Source: Porphyra umbilicalis
Taxonomy: Eukaryota > Rhodophyta > Bangiophyceae > Bangiales > Bangiaceae
Length of the DNA: 64,000 nt
NCBI GenBank assembly: GCA_002049455.2
Contig: KV918794.1
Coordinates: forward strand, 1 to 64,000
Direction of reading: 5' to 3'
The notes below the pieces were generated by a model. It searched no databases. It was given only the letters and a program-made list of their open reading frames with translations, and was not told the origin of the DNA. A program made the position numbers and the translations under genes. Below, one piece after another: positions 22,438-33,068 of the stretch (position 1 is the first letter of the stretch; every line of letters begins with the position of its first letter).

Positions 22438-23142
22438 CCCTGGCCTTTAGGACAGGGTGCTCTCAAAGTGTAGTGATGCACACATATACTTAGAACAAGG
22501 GACTTCCTCTCCGAATCAGAGGTGGCAGTCTGCATTCGTGTCCTCAGGGATCTGAGGGCGTGTCAGCGTCGGAAGGGTCGCGATGACGCTAAAAGCGAAT
22601 GGAGTTACGTGGCTGAGAAGGACTGTCCTGCCACAAGGGTCACTGGGCCCGGACGGCGCCTGCCCCCCTGCCCCCCCCCACCGCCCCGAGTTGCGCGCGG
22701 CGACCGACTTCCGGGGTTCGAAGCGCCCACGATGAACCGCGGGTGATCGTGCCTGCGCGCCAGCTTCTGTTGCGGCGGCGCGTCGGCGCTTGCTGACGCC
22801 ATCTACCGGTGCGGTTAGAGGCGCCCCGTCGCGCGGCGATCGATCCCACCCGCCCGCCGGTGCGCCGTGTTGGCCGCCCCACCCGCTGCGTGCAGGTGCG
22901 CTGCGCGGCGGGGTGACGGCCCCGCCCTTGAGCGTTGCGCCACCCCGGCGGGCCGCCGCCGCTGCGGTGGCGGCGGCGGCACCCCTTTCCTCGCCCCACG
23001 CCCCCCCTGCCACGGCAACGTGGCTGTACGTGTCCCCGTGTGTGCTCGCGGCCATGCAGCCGGCCGGCGTGTACGGTGTCGATGCGTCGCCGAGCGCGCC
23101 AGCGCCCTGAAGGCCAGGGTATTGCACGCACGTGCCTGGAAT
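22438..23142. mobile_element. TIR element (MITE-like), second copy
   Basis: This is homologous along its length to 19551-20242, with the same CCCTGGCCTT ends (inner end at 23119). It is inserted in the left arm of the 22385-24218 element, as shown by the uninterrupted right arm. Interior ORFs are Arg/Pro-rich and unconvincing. Confidence 0.75.
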
Positions 23143-23564
23143 TGGCGATGGCCAAGAGCATCTCTATCGGTCAATTCCTGTGCCATCGGGCCATCTGAAT
23201 AAATCTCTAGTTTTGAGAAGTAAAGCCACCGGTGGTTGGTCGCAGGTTCTGGAAGCAACGCCTGATTCACTCTTTTACACCCTACCGATTGCACCACCAG
23301 CACCACACAACTGCACCCTGCTTCTCGTTCCTCCTCTGCCCGCCCCCCGCCATTCTTCCCTCCGCCCCCTCCCCTCCGCCCTCTTGCCCTCCCCTCCCCC
23401 CCCCTTTCTCCACTCGTCGTCGGCGGGGGCGTGCGGGGCGACGAGCACGCTTGCGACGAACAACTGCAGCGCATCTCAATTGCAGATGCTGGAGGACTGG
23501 GTGCTGGAACGTGGAGGATAATTTTCCAAGTTGATCTGACCGGCTGCTTCCACCCTCGATTGCG

Positions 23565-23939
23565 ATTGGCCCACGTCTTTGGCACAGAGGATGGCTATGG
23601 CTATCGTTCTGGCCATCCGGCGTAGATTTGGCACGAAGGATAGCAATATGTCACAGGATATGGCAAAATGACCTACCGATAGAGGTGCCCTTGGCCATCC
23701 GATGGCAAAATGGCACACCGATAGACTTGATCTGAGTCACTGAGCAAGACACATGACAAAAACGCCCATGAGATCAAGTCTATCGGTGTGCCATTTTGCT
23801 ATCCGATGGCCTAGGGCATCTCTATCGGGAGGTCATTTTGCCATATCCTGTGCCATATTGCTATCCTTCGTGCCAAATGTGCGCAGGATAGCCAGAAGGA
23901 TAGCTATAGCCATCCTTTGTGCCAAAGACGTGGACCAAT
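23565..23939. repeat. Large imperfect hairpin (two 169-bp arms)
   Basis: The left arm 23565-23733 (ATTGGCCCACGTCTTTGGC...GATAGACTTGATCT) is the near-complete inverse of 23771-23939. The spacer is 37 bp. A transcript would fold into a long stem. The arm tips carry the AAGTCTATC end motif of the surrounding element, so it may be two abutted element copies or a foldback element. Confidence 0.85.
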
Positions 23940-24218
23940 AGAACGACGAGCAACAGCGTCTCTCGAACGCGCCAGTTCGGAAGTATTTTGGCCACCTTAC
24001 CACAGGCCCTCTGTGCGCGGACTTCGAACCATACGAGGCCATCATCTGTACTGGAAGGTGCTTTGCGAGCCATCCGAGAGGTATGCGTCTCCAGAAGGGG
24101 GTGAGCAGCTGGATTTGCATATATAGCACAAGAATTGACTGATAGAGATGCTCTTGGGCATAGCCAAAAAATATGGCCAGATGGCGATAGCACAATGGCC
24201 CACGGATAGACTTGCTCT

Positions 24219-25195
24219 GAGGAGCTCTCTAAGTGCCTCGCAGGTACCGTATGCTTTGTTGTACTCCTGCTCGTGTGTTTTATAGCGCGAGGATGTCGCC
24301 CCGCCAAGTCCTGTCGGTTCCCAATCGTCGATACTCTGGAACGTCAGGAGCACACGTGATCCACAGTCGTTTTGATTGTTCTGCGGAGGAGAACAGAGGT
24401 CCGAGACGACGCAATCAAATGCCAGCCACACATTGCCTGAAGGGTGAACTCACGTCGATCGAGTTGACGGCGGCCTTGCCGTGTCAATCCGCAATGATCC
24501 TTGACTTCGTCATGGGATCCGTTGTCTCTTTACAAACAGCCACCACGTGAGAAGAAGCAGACATGCATCCTGCCTGTTGGAGACATTTCTGGAAAGAGCA
24601 GAAGCTCATCTTCCATCCCATGCATTTTTCTTCTGTTGCTGTGTCCATCTTGGCTGTAAAACTTCCTTTGATGCCACGTGCGCAAACGAAAAGAAGAGCA
24701 AACAGGCCGGAATCGATTTATGTGTCGTCCATTGTTTCGACGAGCGTTCCAAGTATACGACACCCTTAATACACCCTGGTGTAGGGGGGGCGCCCAACAG
24801 TCCGAGAGCAAACGAAGTCGGTGCGCGGCATGTTTTGCAAGCACGGTGGGGCCGATCGGAATGTAGCCCCTCTTGCTCTTCGGCCTACATACTCGATTCT
24901 AAGTGAAAGCAATCTCAGGTAGAAAAAAATCTCATTCGAACTCCTCACCCTTCGAGTCTGCGATCGATGCGGTTGCCAGAGCGGGCATTCCCAGTCCCAT
25001 CGAATCGACCCTACATCCCACACTCCCAGCGTTGTCTGAGGCTGTGGATGTACCCTATCTCCGCCTCACCACCGCTCAGACGCCCATCCATTCCGCCGCC
25101 ACCTCCATTGCGGTTCCCCCCTCCCCCTTACCCCTTCCTCCTCCTCCCTCCCCTCGCCCCTAGCCCGCCCCCTGCTGCTCTGCTCATCTGCGGCC
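24219..25195. other. Intergenic region upstream of rubredoxin gene
   Basis: Moderate-GC sequence with no credible ORF. It becomes C/T-rich (CCTCCTCCCTCCCC) just before the rubredoxin start codon, which is likely promoter and 5' leader. Confidence 0.5.
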
Positions 25196-26090
25196 ATGAC
25201 TTCCCCCCGCCTGCGCATGGCGTTTGTGCCGCTTGGCGGCTGCGCGCCACTCGCGGTGCGCCGTGCGGCCCCGCGGCTGGCGGCTGGCCAGCCGGTGCGG
25301 CGTTCCGTGGCGGCGGCACAGCCGCACCGCCGGGCGGCGCGGCATACACCTGTGGCGAGCGCCGCTGAGCCGGGAGATCGCACGCCCGACGGGGACGAGG
25401 TGGTGGTCGCCTCGGCGGCCAGCGGCAACGTGGCCGAGGAGGAGGATACTAGGAGTGAGAAGCAAAAGGAGATTGATCGCTTGAAAGCGGCTGAGAAGTA
25501 CGTGTTGGCCAAAGCGTCTGGGAAGTGCTGGTTTGACAATGTACCATGCATGAAGGTGCTTGCGAAGGGGGTGCCGCACGTCATGTGGCTGTCAACTGAC
25601 CACAGTTTCCTGCGCTTCTCCGCTGTTTTCGTTCAGCCTTTGGTTGTCATTGTCCTCCTTGCTCTCTTCTCTGTGTCTCCATCACATCATTCGCTCTCTT
25701 CTTTGATTTACCCGGTGTGTCTCCCGTCGTTGCTCCGCCTGCCTCCCGCCACCACACATTTCCCGCCCCGTCAGGTTCATTGAAGTCGACGAGGGCAACT
25801 TTGAGTGCCCCACATGCGGCTACGTATACGTGAAGTCCAAAGGTGAGTTCCTCTCGGGCGTCAAGTCCGGAACCGAGTTTGCCGACCTCCCCTCCGACTT
25901 CACGTGCCCCTCCTGCAAGACCCCCAAGAGCGCCTTCCGGCCGATTACGAAGGTCATTGCCGGCTTTGCGGACAACCAGAGCTACGGCTTTGGCACCAAC
26001 AGCCTGACCGGCGGTCAAAAGTCGGCTCTGATCTATGGCGGCCTCGCCGTCTTTTTCTTGCTCTTCCTGTCGGGGTACCTGATCAACTAA
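25196..26090 (+). CDS. RBD1: Thylakoid membrane-anchored rubredoxin (RubA/RBD1 type)
   Basis: Plastid rubredoxin with a C-terminal membrane anchor; in algae and cyanobacteria this family is needed for photosystem II assembly. Exon 1 is 25196-25524 and exon 2 is 25775-26090 (214 residues). The N-terminus is Arg/Ala-rich like a plastid transit peptide. A KQKEIDRLKAAEKYVL helix precedes the domain. The iron ligands are two pairs, CPTCGY and CPSCKT, spaced as in rubredoxins. Next comes the family signature KVIAGFADNQSYGFGTNSLTGGQK, followed by one hydrophobic helix ending SGYLIN. The intron (donor GTGCTG, acceptor TCAG, phase 2) is chosen because it restores KASGKFIEVDEG. The start is the first ATG. 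It is convergent with the phosphotransferase gene. Confidence 0.9.
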
Positions 26091-26607
26091 GTTTCATGGC
26101 GCGTGGGGGCGAGGGGGAGAGGGAGGGGCGTCAGCTTCTCCTCCTGGGGACGGCAGCCACGTGCCCGTTTGTATGCGTCCTCCGCGGCAAAGAAAATACG
26201 CCAACCGTTCCGATTCTTCTGTGGTCCCAACACAGGCGCGGTAACGTGAGCCGCAGGATGTCCATGATGGCGACGAGCGCAACAGCGTCCACCGAGACGC
26301 GTTGAACGCTGACGAGGCAACAACGTAGTGAGGGAAGACGACGCCAGACACACAAAAACAAAAAAAAAGAAAACACAAGAAAATCGGACACACCAAAAGG
26401 CCCAATAAACAGTACCAACTGACGAGGGACCTCGTACGATGCGGTGGGTTGCCCGCCCTAATCAAGGTCGCCCCCATCCAACCCCATCCACCTGCCCCAA
26501 AGAGCCCCACCACGCGCCGCCACCACCGTCCCCCCCGCCCCCCCGCGCACGGCCACAGCTTCCAAAAAAAAAAACCGTCATGCGCGCAGCGGGCGCACGC
26601 GCACCTC
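26091..26607. other. Convergent 3' intergenic region
   Basis: This lies between the stop codons of the rubredoxin and phosphotransferase genes. It includes A-rich tracts (about 26355-26372 and 26564-26574) and no coding signal. Confidence 0.5.
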
Positions 26608-28011
26608 TCAATCCAGTTTTCGGATGGAGAAGCAGCGGATGCGGAGGTGCGTGCAGATCTGGGTAATCATGCAGTAGATGCGCCACGAGTTGAACACCGC
26701 CGACACGGTAAAGACGATCGCGAGCATCGTCACGTTGGGCACCAGCGGCTTGCCGCCACGGGCCACGGCGCCGTACGCGGCGTTGGCAGCCCCGACCGCC
26801 ATTGGCATGAGGGCCTTGAGGAAAAACGGGAACTGCGTGTGCGTCAGGTGCGACAGGATGAGGCGGGAGACGAGGTAGAAAAAGTTGAAGCCCGACATCC
26901 ACACCATGACTGCCGGGTAGGTGGCCCACAAGTCCGGCGCCGTCAGCGCCCACACAAACAGCGACGCGGTAAAGATGGCAAAGGGCACGGTGAAGCCGAC
27001 CGCCCGCACCAGCGTGCGCGGCTGTGATTGGCCGCACGCGCCCGCGTGGCGCCACGCCTCGTAGTAGTTGTAGCCGACGGTTGGGATGATGAGGGGGATG
27101 GCCACCCACGCAAACAGGTGGCCCGCGCGGGCCACGTGCACAGGGCCGACCGACACGGGCACCGTCCAAATGTGGGGGCCCAGCACGCCCGTCATCACGT
27201 GGACGAGCGACATGAGGATGACGCCCTCGTTGGGCCCATTGATTTCGCGGAGCACCATGGCGCCCGTGAAAAACTCCTCGAGGGTCGCCGTGTAGCAGAC
27301 GAGGAAGCCCATGGACCAGAGCACCCACAGGGACCACAGGCCGCTGGTGCCCAGCTGCAGTGACGCGACGATGCTGAGGCCCGACACGGAAATGTTGAGC
27401 GCGTCGCAACCGTGATCAAACAGGTGGCCGAGCGGCGACGAGGAGCCCGTCCGCCGCGCCTGCCGCCCGTCCAAGTTGTCCAGCACCATGTACGAGAAGA
27501 GGCCCACGCCCACCGCCACGTACACTGGCCGCGGGGCGGGCGTTTCCAAGTCGGGCGAGTACCAGATGAGCGTCCAGTGGGTGACGAGCACGAGGATGAG
27601 GCCGATGAGGGTGACCAAGTTGGGCGCCAACCACAGGGGGAGGAACCCCACCAGCCGATTGTACAGTGGCCCCATCACGTAGCGGTAGGTGAGAGACAGG
27701 TCCGCGCCGCGGTTCTTGTAGGCGGTCAGCGCGGCGAGCTGCCGCTGGTTGAATTGCGCGCGGTACAGGGCGCGGCCGATGGACGTCCTCCGCGCCTCGC
27801 CGAGCAGGGTCGACGCGGACAGCTCCTCCGCCGTCGGCTCGGCCGACGCTTGCGTAAACGCCGACGTGTTGAGGTCGGCGCCCGCCGGGTCGGCCGCCGC
27901 CGCCGCCGCCGCTGCCGCCGCCGCCGCGGCCGCCGCGGCGGCCGATGGGCGGGGGGGCGGGCCCTTGGGCGTCGCCATGGCGGGGGCGTCGGCCGCCGAC
28001 CGCAGCGTCAT
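26608..28011 (-). CDS. CDP-alcohol phosphotransferase (ethanolamine/choline phosphotransferase)
   Basis: Last step of the Kennedy pathway: transfers phosphoethanolamine or phosphocholine from the CDP-alcohol to diacylglycerol, in the ER membrane. The catalytic signature is complete at about residues 182-204: DGRQAR followed by LGHLFDHGCD, giving the D-x2-DG-x2-AR...G-x3-D-x3-D pattern with the FDHG form of EPT/CPT enzymes. Several hydrophobic helices follow, with INGPNEG and NxxxxYYEAWRHAG-like segments. No intron is seen. The open frame continues upstream to 28395 as Arg/Pro-rich sequence, so I take the ATG at 28011 (467 residues). The ATG at 27978 is also possible. A poly-Ala run precedes the enzyme domain. 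Ethanolamine versus choline specificity cannot be read. It is divergent from NSUN5. Confidence 0.88.
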   Translation of the reverse strand: MTLRSAADAPAMATPKGPPPRPSAAAAAAAAAAAAAAAAADPAGADLNTSAFTQASAEPTAEELSASTLLGEARRTSIGRALYRAQFNQRQLAALTAYKNRGADLSLTYRYVMGPLYNRLVGFLPLWLAPNLVTLIGLILVLVTHWTLIWYSPDLETPAPRPVYVAVGVGLFSYMVLDNLDGRQARRTGSSSPLGHLFDHGCDALNISVSGLSIVASLQLGTSGLWSLWVLWSMGFLVCYTATLEEFFTGAMVLREINGPNEGVILMSLVHVMTGVLGPHIWTVPVSVGPVHVARAGHLFAWVAIPLIIPTVGYNYYEAWRHAGACGQSQPRTLVRAVGFTVPFAIFTASLFVWALTAPDLWATYPAVMVWMSGFNFFYLVSRLILSHLTHTQFPFFLKALMPMAVGAANAAYGAVARGGKPLVPNVTMLAIVFTVSAVFNSWRIYCMITQICTHLRIRCFSIRKLD

Positions 28012-28645
28012 GGGCGCGGGCGTCGGGGTTGGCCGCCGGGAGCGCCGCCGCGGGGGGCGCGGCCACCTGCGCGCCGCGGCGGGCCGGTCGCGGGTGCGGG
28101 GGGGCGGGGGGCGGCGCGGGCCAGACGCGCCGCCGGCCGCCATTGCCGGGGGGGGCGGCGGGGGGAGGGCCCTGCGGCGGCGCGGCGCGCGCGCCGGCGG
28201 GCGCCCGAGGGGCTCTTGTGCGCGCTGCCGCCCCGCCGGTGGGCCCCCCCAATCCCGGTCGGCCGAACCGAGCGGGCGCCGTCGGCGCAATTCGCCATCA
28301 ACCAGATCGCCAGACGGTCCACCGCCTCCTCCCATTGGCAGTGGAGGGGCGCGCACGCAACGTGGCGGTATGGCAGCCAACGATCCGGCCCGCAAGGCTG
28401 CGATTGGGACGCGAGGGACTCGTGGTGGGAGGAGCCAATGCGACTTGCGGGCGGGCGCCCACCGCCAAAACGCAGGGACCCGTCGTGCGGATCAATTCCG
28501 CCCACGCGCGTCTGTGCAACGGCGGTGGTCGCCGCTCGGCCGGCACACGCCGTCCGCCGCCGCGCCGAGGCGGCCGCCGCGCGACCGTCCCCGCCTGCTC
28601 GGTCGGCGTGTCCCCGCTGCTGCTGTGCCCCCCCCCCCGCCCGCC
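28012..28645. promoter_or_regulatory. Divergent promoter region, phosphotransferase / NSUN5
   Basis: This GC-rich gap between opposite start codons must contain both 5' leaders and promoters. Possible CCAAT-type boxes on the minus strand (ATTGG near 28333 and 28405, CCAAT near 28435) are visible. No TATA box is obvious. Confidence 0.4.
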
Positions 28646-29481
28646 ATGGCCAAAGGCCGGCGTCTGAAGCGTGGCATTGGCGCTGCGGTGCCGCACGTTC
28701 CCACTGAGCCGCGGCAGCCGTCCAAGAAGAAACGCAAGGCGCGTGCCGGCGGTGCCGGCGGCGGCGGCGGCCACGGCGGCGGCGGCGGCGGCCGCGGCGG
28801 CGGCGGCGGCACCAGCACCCTCGTCGGCGGCGGGGCGGCAGCGTCAGCGCCCCCCCCCCGCCCCCGCGTGTGGGTCCCCCGGGACTGGGAGGCGGCGCCC
28901 GCCGCCCCCGGCAGCCGCCGCTCCACCACCTACGCGCAAGCCGCGGACGTCCTCTCCACCCTCCTGTCGGCGACGGAGGGGTCCCCCCCCCCCCCTCCCC
29001 CACCGCCCTGTGCCTCGCCCCCCACATTGGGGCCAAGCGCGCCGTCTACGCCCTCGTCCTCAACACGCTGCGGCACCGGCGGGTGCTCGCGGACGTGGCG
29101 TCGCGGGGCGCGCTGTCGCGCGTCGCCCCGCGCCTCGGCGCCAACCCGGCGCTCGGCCTCGTGCTGCTCTACGATTTGCTCCTCGCGGGCGGCGGGCGCT
29201 TTGCGGCGCACGGGCCGGTGGAGCGGGCGCTCGGGCGGGCGCGGCCGCAGCTCGCGCGCGCCCTCCGCAACGTGCTCGCCGACGCGGGCGTCACGTCTGC
29301 CGACGCCCTCGCGCTCCCGCCGCCGACGCCGCGCCCGCGGTACGTGCGCGCGAATGCGCTGCGGGGGGGGACGACCGCCGCCGTGCTCGCCGCGTTTGGG
29401 GGGGGGGGGGAACCCGCCGACGGCGGCGGCGACGGCAGCGGCGGCGGCGGCGGCGGCGGCGACGGCGGCGACGGCAGCGGC

Positions 29482-29512
<31 letters not shown>

Positions 29513-30708
29513 GGGGCGCCCCCCCCCCCCCCGTGGCCGCCCGACGGCGGTCGGCCCCCCCTTCCCCGACCTCGTGCGCGTCCCGCCCGGCGTCCCCGTG
29601 CACGATCACCCCCTCCTCGCGTCGGGCGCGGCGGTGCTCCAAGGCAAAAGCAGCTGCCTCCCCGTCGCGGCGCTCCTCGACTCCCTCGCGGCGCTGCCGA
29701 GCGTCGCCGGCTGGGCCGCCGCCGACGCGACCGCCGCGCCCGGCCACAAGACGGTGCAGCTGGCGGGTGCGCTCGCCGCCCGCGCCGCCGGCCCCGTGAC
29801 GGCCGTGGAGCGCGACGCGCGGCGCGCGCGCACCCTCCGGTCGACGCTCGCAACGGCGGGCGCGGGCGCCGACGCGGTGCGCGTCGTGCGGGGGGATTGG
29901 CTCGACGGGGCCGTCACGGCGGCCGTGGCGGGCGTGCGCCTCGTCCTCGTCGACCCGAGTTGCTCGGGGTCGGGCACGCGGGAGCGGCGGATGGACCGCC
30001 TGGTGGGGGGTGAGGAGGGGGGCGACGCGCCGGGGGGGGGGCGGGGGGGGGGGGGGGGGGGGGGGGACGATGCGGGCGACGGCGGGCGGCGGGGCGGGGA
30101 AGCCGCCGCCGCCTATGCGGCGCGCCTCGGGCGCCTCGCGGCGGTGCAGGGGCGGCTGCTCGGCCACGCGCTGGCGCTCCCGTCGGCGCTCCGCGTCGTC
30201 TACTCGACGTGCTCGGTCGAGGCGGCGGAGAATGAGGCGGTCGTTGCCGCCGCGCTGGCGGCGGCGGCGGCGTCCGACGCGGCGGTCGCCACGGCGGCGC
30301 GGCGGCCGTGGCGGCTGCACCCGGCGCTGCCGGCGTGGACGCGCCGGGGGGTGGACGTGCCGGGCGTGCCGGCGGCCGTGTCCCGCGCCTGCTTGCGCGC
30401 CGATGAAAAGGAAGACGAGACGGACGGTACGTTTGGGGGGGGGGGGGGGGGTGGGGGGGGGGAGGGCGTGTTGTGTGGCGGCTGGCGGGCTGCGCGCGCC
30501 GCCGCCGGTCGGGTTTTGGATGGCGGCGGGCCGCGTCCGCGGTAGACCGCAGCGTCGGGCGATGGATGATGAGAGGGCTAACCGCGACGACCGTGTTGCT
30601 GTGGTGTGTTGCGTGTGCCCTTGGGCGCCCCGCTTGCGTGTACGGGTTGGCGTCGGCGCCGCAGGGTTCTTTGTTGCCGTCTTTGCCCGTGATGAGGAGG
30701 CCACGTGA
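28646..30708 (+). CDS. NSUN5: NSUN5-type 25S/28S rRNA m5C methyltransferase
   Basis: S-adenosylmethionine-dependent cytosine-C5 methyltransferase of the NOL1/NOP2/Sun family, NSUN5/Rcm1 branch, acting on large-subunit rRNA in the nucleolus. The N-terminus MAKGRRLKRG...KKKRKAR is basic. Homology runs through KRAVYALVLNTLRH, LGLVLLYDLLL, RYVRANALR, HPLLASGAAVLQGKSSCLP, AAPGHKT (SAM motif I), LVDPSCSGSG (motif IV with catalytic-site Cys) and VVYSTCSVEAAENE (motif VI Cys). An intron (30427-30664, GTACGT...CGCAG) joins DETD to GFFVAVFARDEEAT, restoring the family C-terminus. The frame must change at the C-run about 28981-28997 and at the C-run about 29519-29532. Each change equals one missing base, so I suspect assembly error rather than a dead gene. 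A Gly/Asp-rich insert (29400-29515) and a G-run insert (30030-30066) are unusual. Confidence 0.85.
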
Positions 30709-31152
30709 CGGGGGTGGGGGCGCGCGGGGCGCTGCCGAGCCGCGCCCGCACCAGCGCCGGTGGCGTCCGCACCTGCGTTTGCCGCAACGTAGTGGCAGTG
30801 GTACCACCGGCGGCTGCAAACCACCGCCCGTGGTCGAGACTCCACTGCATGCCGTTGTGACTGGTCCTCCTCCTTGTACGGTGGCAGAAAACGTCTTGTG
30901 CAGGAAAAAAAAAAAAAAACACAAAAAGCACGCCACCGCCCTCTTCGTCGCTCGACGACAAGCAACGGCCGTCATGCAAGCAACGCAGACCTTGCGCCGG
31001 CCCCCTCCATCCAGCGCACCCACCAACGGGGCACCCCGCGGCCGACCCCCCGCGCCCTCCGCGCCCCACCGTCCGCCTCGGGCCGCCAACGCCCATTCCC
31101 CACCACCACCGTCCACACACGTGCCCCCCTCCCCCTCCCCCCCCCCCCCCCT
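30709..31152. other. Convergent 3' intergenic region
   Basis: This lies between the NSUN5 stop and the prefoldin stop. It has an A17 run near 30905-30920 and C-rich sequence before 31153. No gene is seen. Confidence 0.5.
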
Positions 31153-31915
31153 TTAGCCGCCCTGCCCCCTCTCCCGAATGTTGTACATGCGCGTCAGCTC
31201 CGACAGCGCCGACTCGGCTTCCGCCAAGCGGCTGGCGCTCTCCCGCATGACGCCCTCGAGGCGGGTGCGCTCGGCGGTGAGGACGGGCACGACCTCCCCG
31301 ACGGTGCGGGTGGAGAGGACAGAGCCGACTTGGTGCCAGCACCGGCGGCCGGGGGGGAGCGGCGCCAGCTGCCGCAGGACGAGGCTGCGACGCGCCGACC
31401 CGAGGTGGCAGACGCGCCGATGCGACGGGGGGGCGGGGGCGGGGCGGGGCGAACCGGAAAAAAAGGGCAACAAGTAAAACGCGGCGGGGCAGGGGGGGGG
31501 AGGGGATCGTCAGTCACCTGGCCCCGACGGCAGGCCGTCGGAGGGGGCTAGCCACGCCCCCCCAGCCAGCAAACGGGCGGCCATCCCACCATGGCCGCTG
31601 GCCCCCCCCCCCCCCCCCCCCAACCAACCCATGGCAGCCCGCCCAACAATGCGCGTGTCCCCCCCCCCGAGCCACCCCGCCCACCCGCCCGCGCAAGGGG
31701 CCCCCCCCAACCTACTCATGCTCTGCCCGATCCCCGTCAGCCTCCTGCACGGCTTGGCCGAGGTTGGCCACGACCGCCCGCAAGTTTTGGTAGCGCTCAA
31801 TGATGGCCTTTTGCGCGTCGGCGCTCATGCCGGGCGCCGACGCCGCGCCGCCGCCGCCGCCGTGGGGGGGGGCGCCGACCCCGCCCATGCCCGCCGCCGT
31901 CAAGCCGTCCGACAT
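31153..31915 (-). CDS. PFDN2: Prefoldin subunit 2
   Basis: Beta-class subunit of the hexameric prefoldin co-chaperone, which passes nascent actin and tubulin to the CCT chaperonin in the cytosol. Exon 1 is 31915-31716 and exon 2 is 31384-31153 (143 residues). The intron has donor GTAGGT and acceptor CGCAG, phase 2. After a Gly/Ala-rich N-terminus come a helix MSADAQKAIIERYQNLRAVV, the EHDLVLRQL segment created by the splice, the beta-hairpin core CWHQVGSVLSTRTVGEVVP and a second coiled-coil helix ending MYNIRERG. This matches the order of human PFDN2 (EHSLVIDTL, CYRMVGGVLVERTVKEVLP, HNIR). The C-terminal tail is shorter than in animals. Confidence 0.9.
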
Positions 31916-32990
31916 GGTGGCGGCGAGAGAGGGGGGAGCACTGGTTGGTGGTTGGGGGGGGGGGGGGGGGGGGGGGAAGACAAGCACCGGGGGCGCGCGT
32001 CGACGCTCGACGCGGGCGCGCGCGGCGGCGGCGGCAGGCGGCGACGGCGATGGGATCCCGCGCGCGCGAGCGGCGACGCGCACGCACGCGGGTCGGGCGG
32101 CGATGCGTGCGCACGGCGCGGGGGGCGGCGCGGCCGTGCGCGGCGCGGCCGCGTGTCGACGATGCACGCGGCGGCGGCGTGCCGGCCGCACTTGGTACAT
32201 CTGATCGGGCACAATTCCATTCGTGGGCGGACTGCACCACGTGGCAGCGTCCGGCCGTCGGCCGCCGATCGGTGGCCGACGGCGTCGGTCCGCGGCGGCT
32301 GCTACAGCTGTGGCGGCGGGGGGCACGCCCAGTTAAGGGCGGACATCAGGATTAAGACACGTTGCTGCCTTACAGCCGCCACGTAAGAATATCCACACGT
32401 GCCCGGCGCAATCGATCTTCTTGCCCCTGCTACGAACGTCGGTCTTGCTCCTGCCCCACCGTCGTCACCGACCCCGCCGGATCCCAGAATTTGTACTGCT
32501 GAGACCGCAGTGTGTGCTTCTTCCTATTTCTGTTGCGCTGGTGGAGTTTCTGTGGCTTCCTCCCGTCGTATCATGTCGTCGTCGTCCGCCGGCGCCCCCG
32601 CCCCGCCGCTGGGCGCGCAATGGTTCATACACATGGCTCTGAACCAAGCGTGAACCAGAACGTACTTTTACGGTCGTTTATACCATCGTATGGAGCTTTT
32701 CACGCTCATCAATGCTACACGGTTTGCTACGCGATTCTGACACCTCTGGGTGGGGCACGGCGTGAAGTAGGTAGCCAAAGTTTTTACTTTTTTCTGGCAG
32801 GGCGAGGGAATATCAGGGGAGAGAAAACTGTTGCTTACGGTACACAAAGTGCCCCACTGAGCCCGTCCACCGCTGGTCAATAATTCGCCATGGGCGCCGG
32901 GTAGTGCACGCGGGTGGTGATTAGACACTCGTGCTTTGCTGCCGCTATTTCTTTTTCCAGAGAAGCCGCATGTTGGGCACTGTGCCCCCC
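31916..32990. other. Region upstream of prefoldin, no gene seen
   Basis: GC-rich to about 32340, with G-run and CG-rich alternating sequence. It is then lower GC, with only short frames (for example 32573, MSSSSAGAPAPPLGAQW). Nothing supportable is found. Confidence 0.45.
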
Positions 32991-33045
32991 GCCGACTGCC
33001 GCCCGGACAAGAACATGACATGTTCTTGTCCGGGCGGCAGTCGGC
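32991..33045. repeat. Perfect palindrome, 27-bp arms
   Basis: Bases 32991-33017 (GCCGACTGCCGCCCGGACAA then GAACATG) are the exact reverse complement of 33019-33045, with a single A between. It abuts a second perfect palindrome at 33046-33068. Confidence 0.95.
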
Positions 33046-33068
33046 GCATCACCACATTGTGGTGATGC
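33046..33068. repeat. Perfect palindrome, 11-bp arms
   Basis: GCATCACCACA, one T, then TGTGGTGATGC. It starts on the base after the 55-bp palindrome ends. Confidence 0.95.

Larger units (their letters stand above)
22385..24218. mobile_element. TIR element of about 1.8 kb, nested
   Basis: The ends are an inverted repeat. The left end reads AGAGCAAGTCTATCCGTGGG through GGCCATATTTTTT (22385-22437). The right end is its inverse, 24166-24218. Homology continues inward at 23143-23172 versus 24130-24160 (GAGCATCTCTATC), after removing the inserted CCCTGG element at 22438-23142, so arms are about 90 bp. No transposase is visible inside. It contains a large hairpin at 23565-23939 built from the same end motif (AAGTCTATCGGTG...), which suggests a family of related elements inserted into each other. 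Confidence 0.65.

Noticed and set aside
22605..22725. Possible tRNA-like A box (TGGCTGAGAAGG) and B box (GGTTCGAAGC) in the TIR element
   Set aside because: No cloverleaf can be drawn, spacing is about 100 bases, and the first copy changes the A-box start. The inverted ends argue for a DNA element rather than a tRNA-derived SINE.
32991..33045. Bacterial-type intrinsic terminator
   Set aside because: There is no following T-run and the context is eukaryotic. It is reported only as a palindrome.
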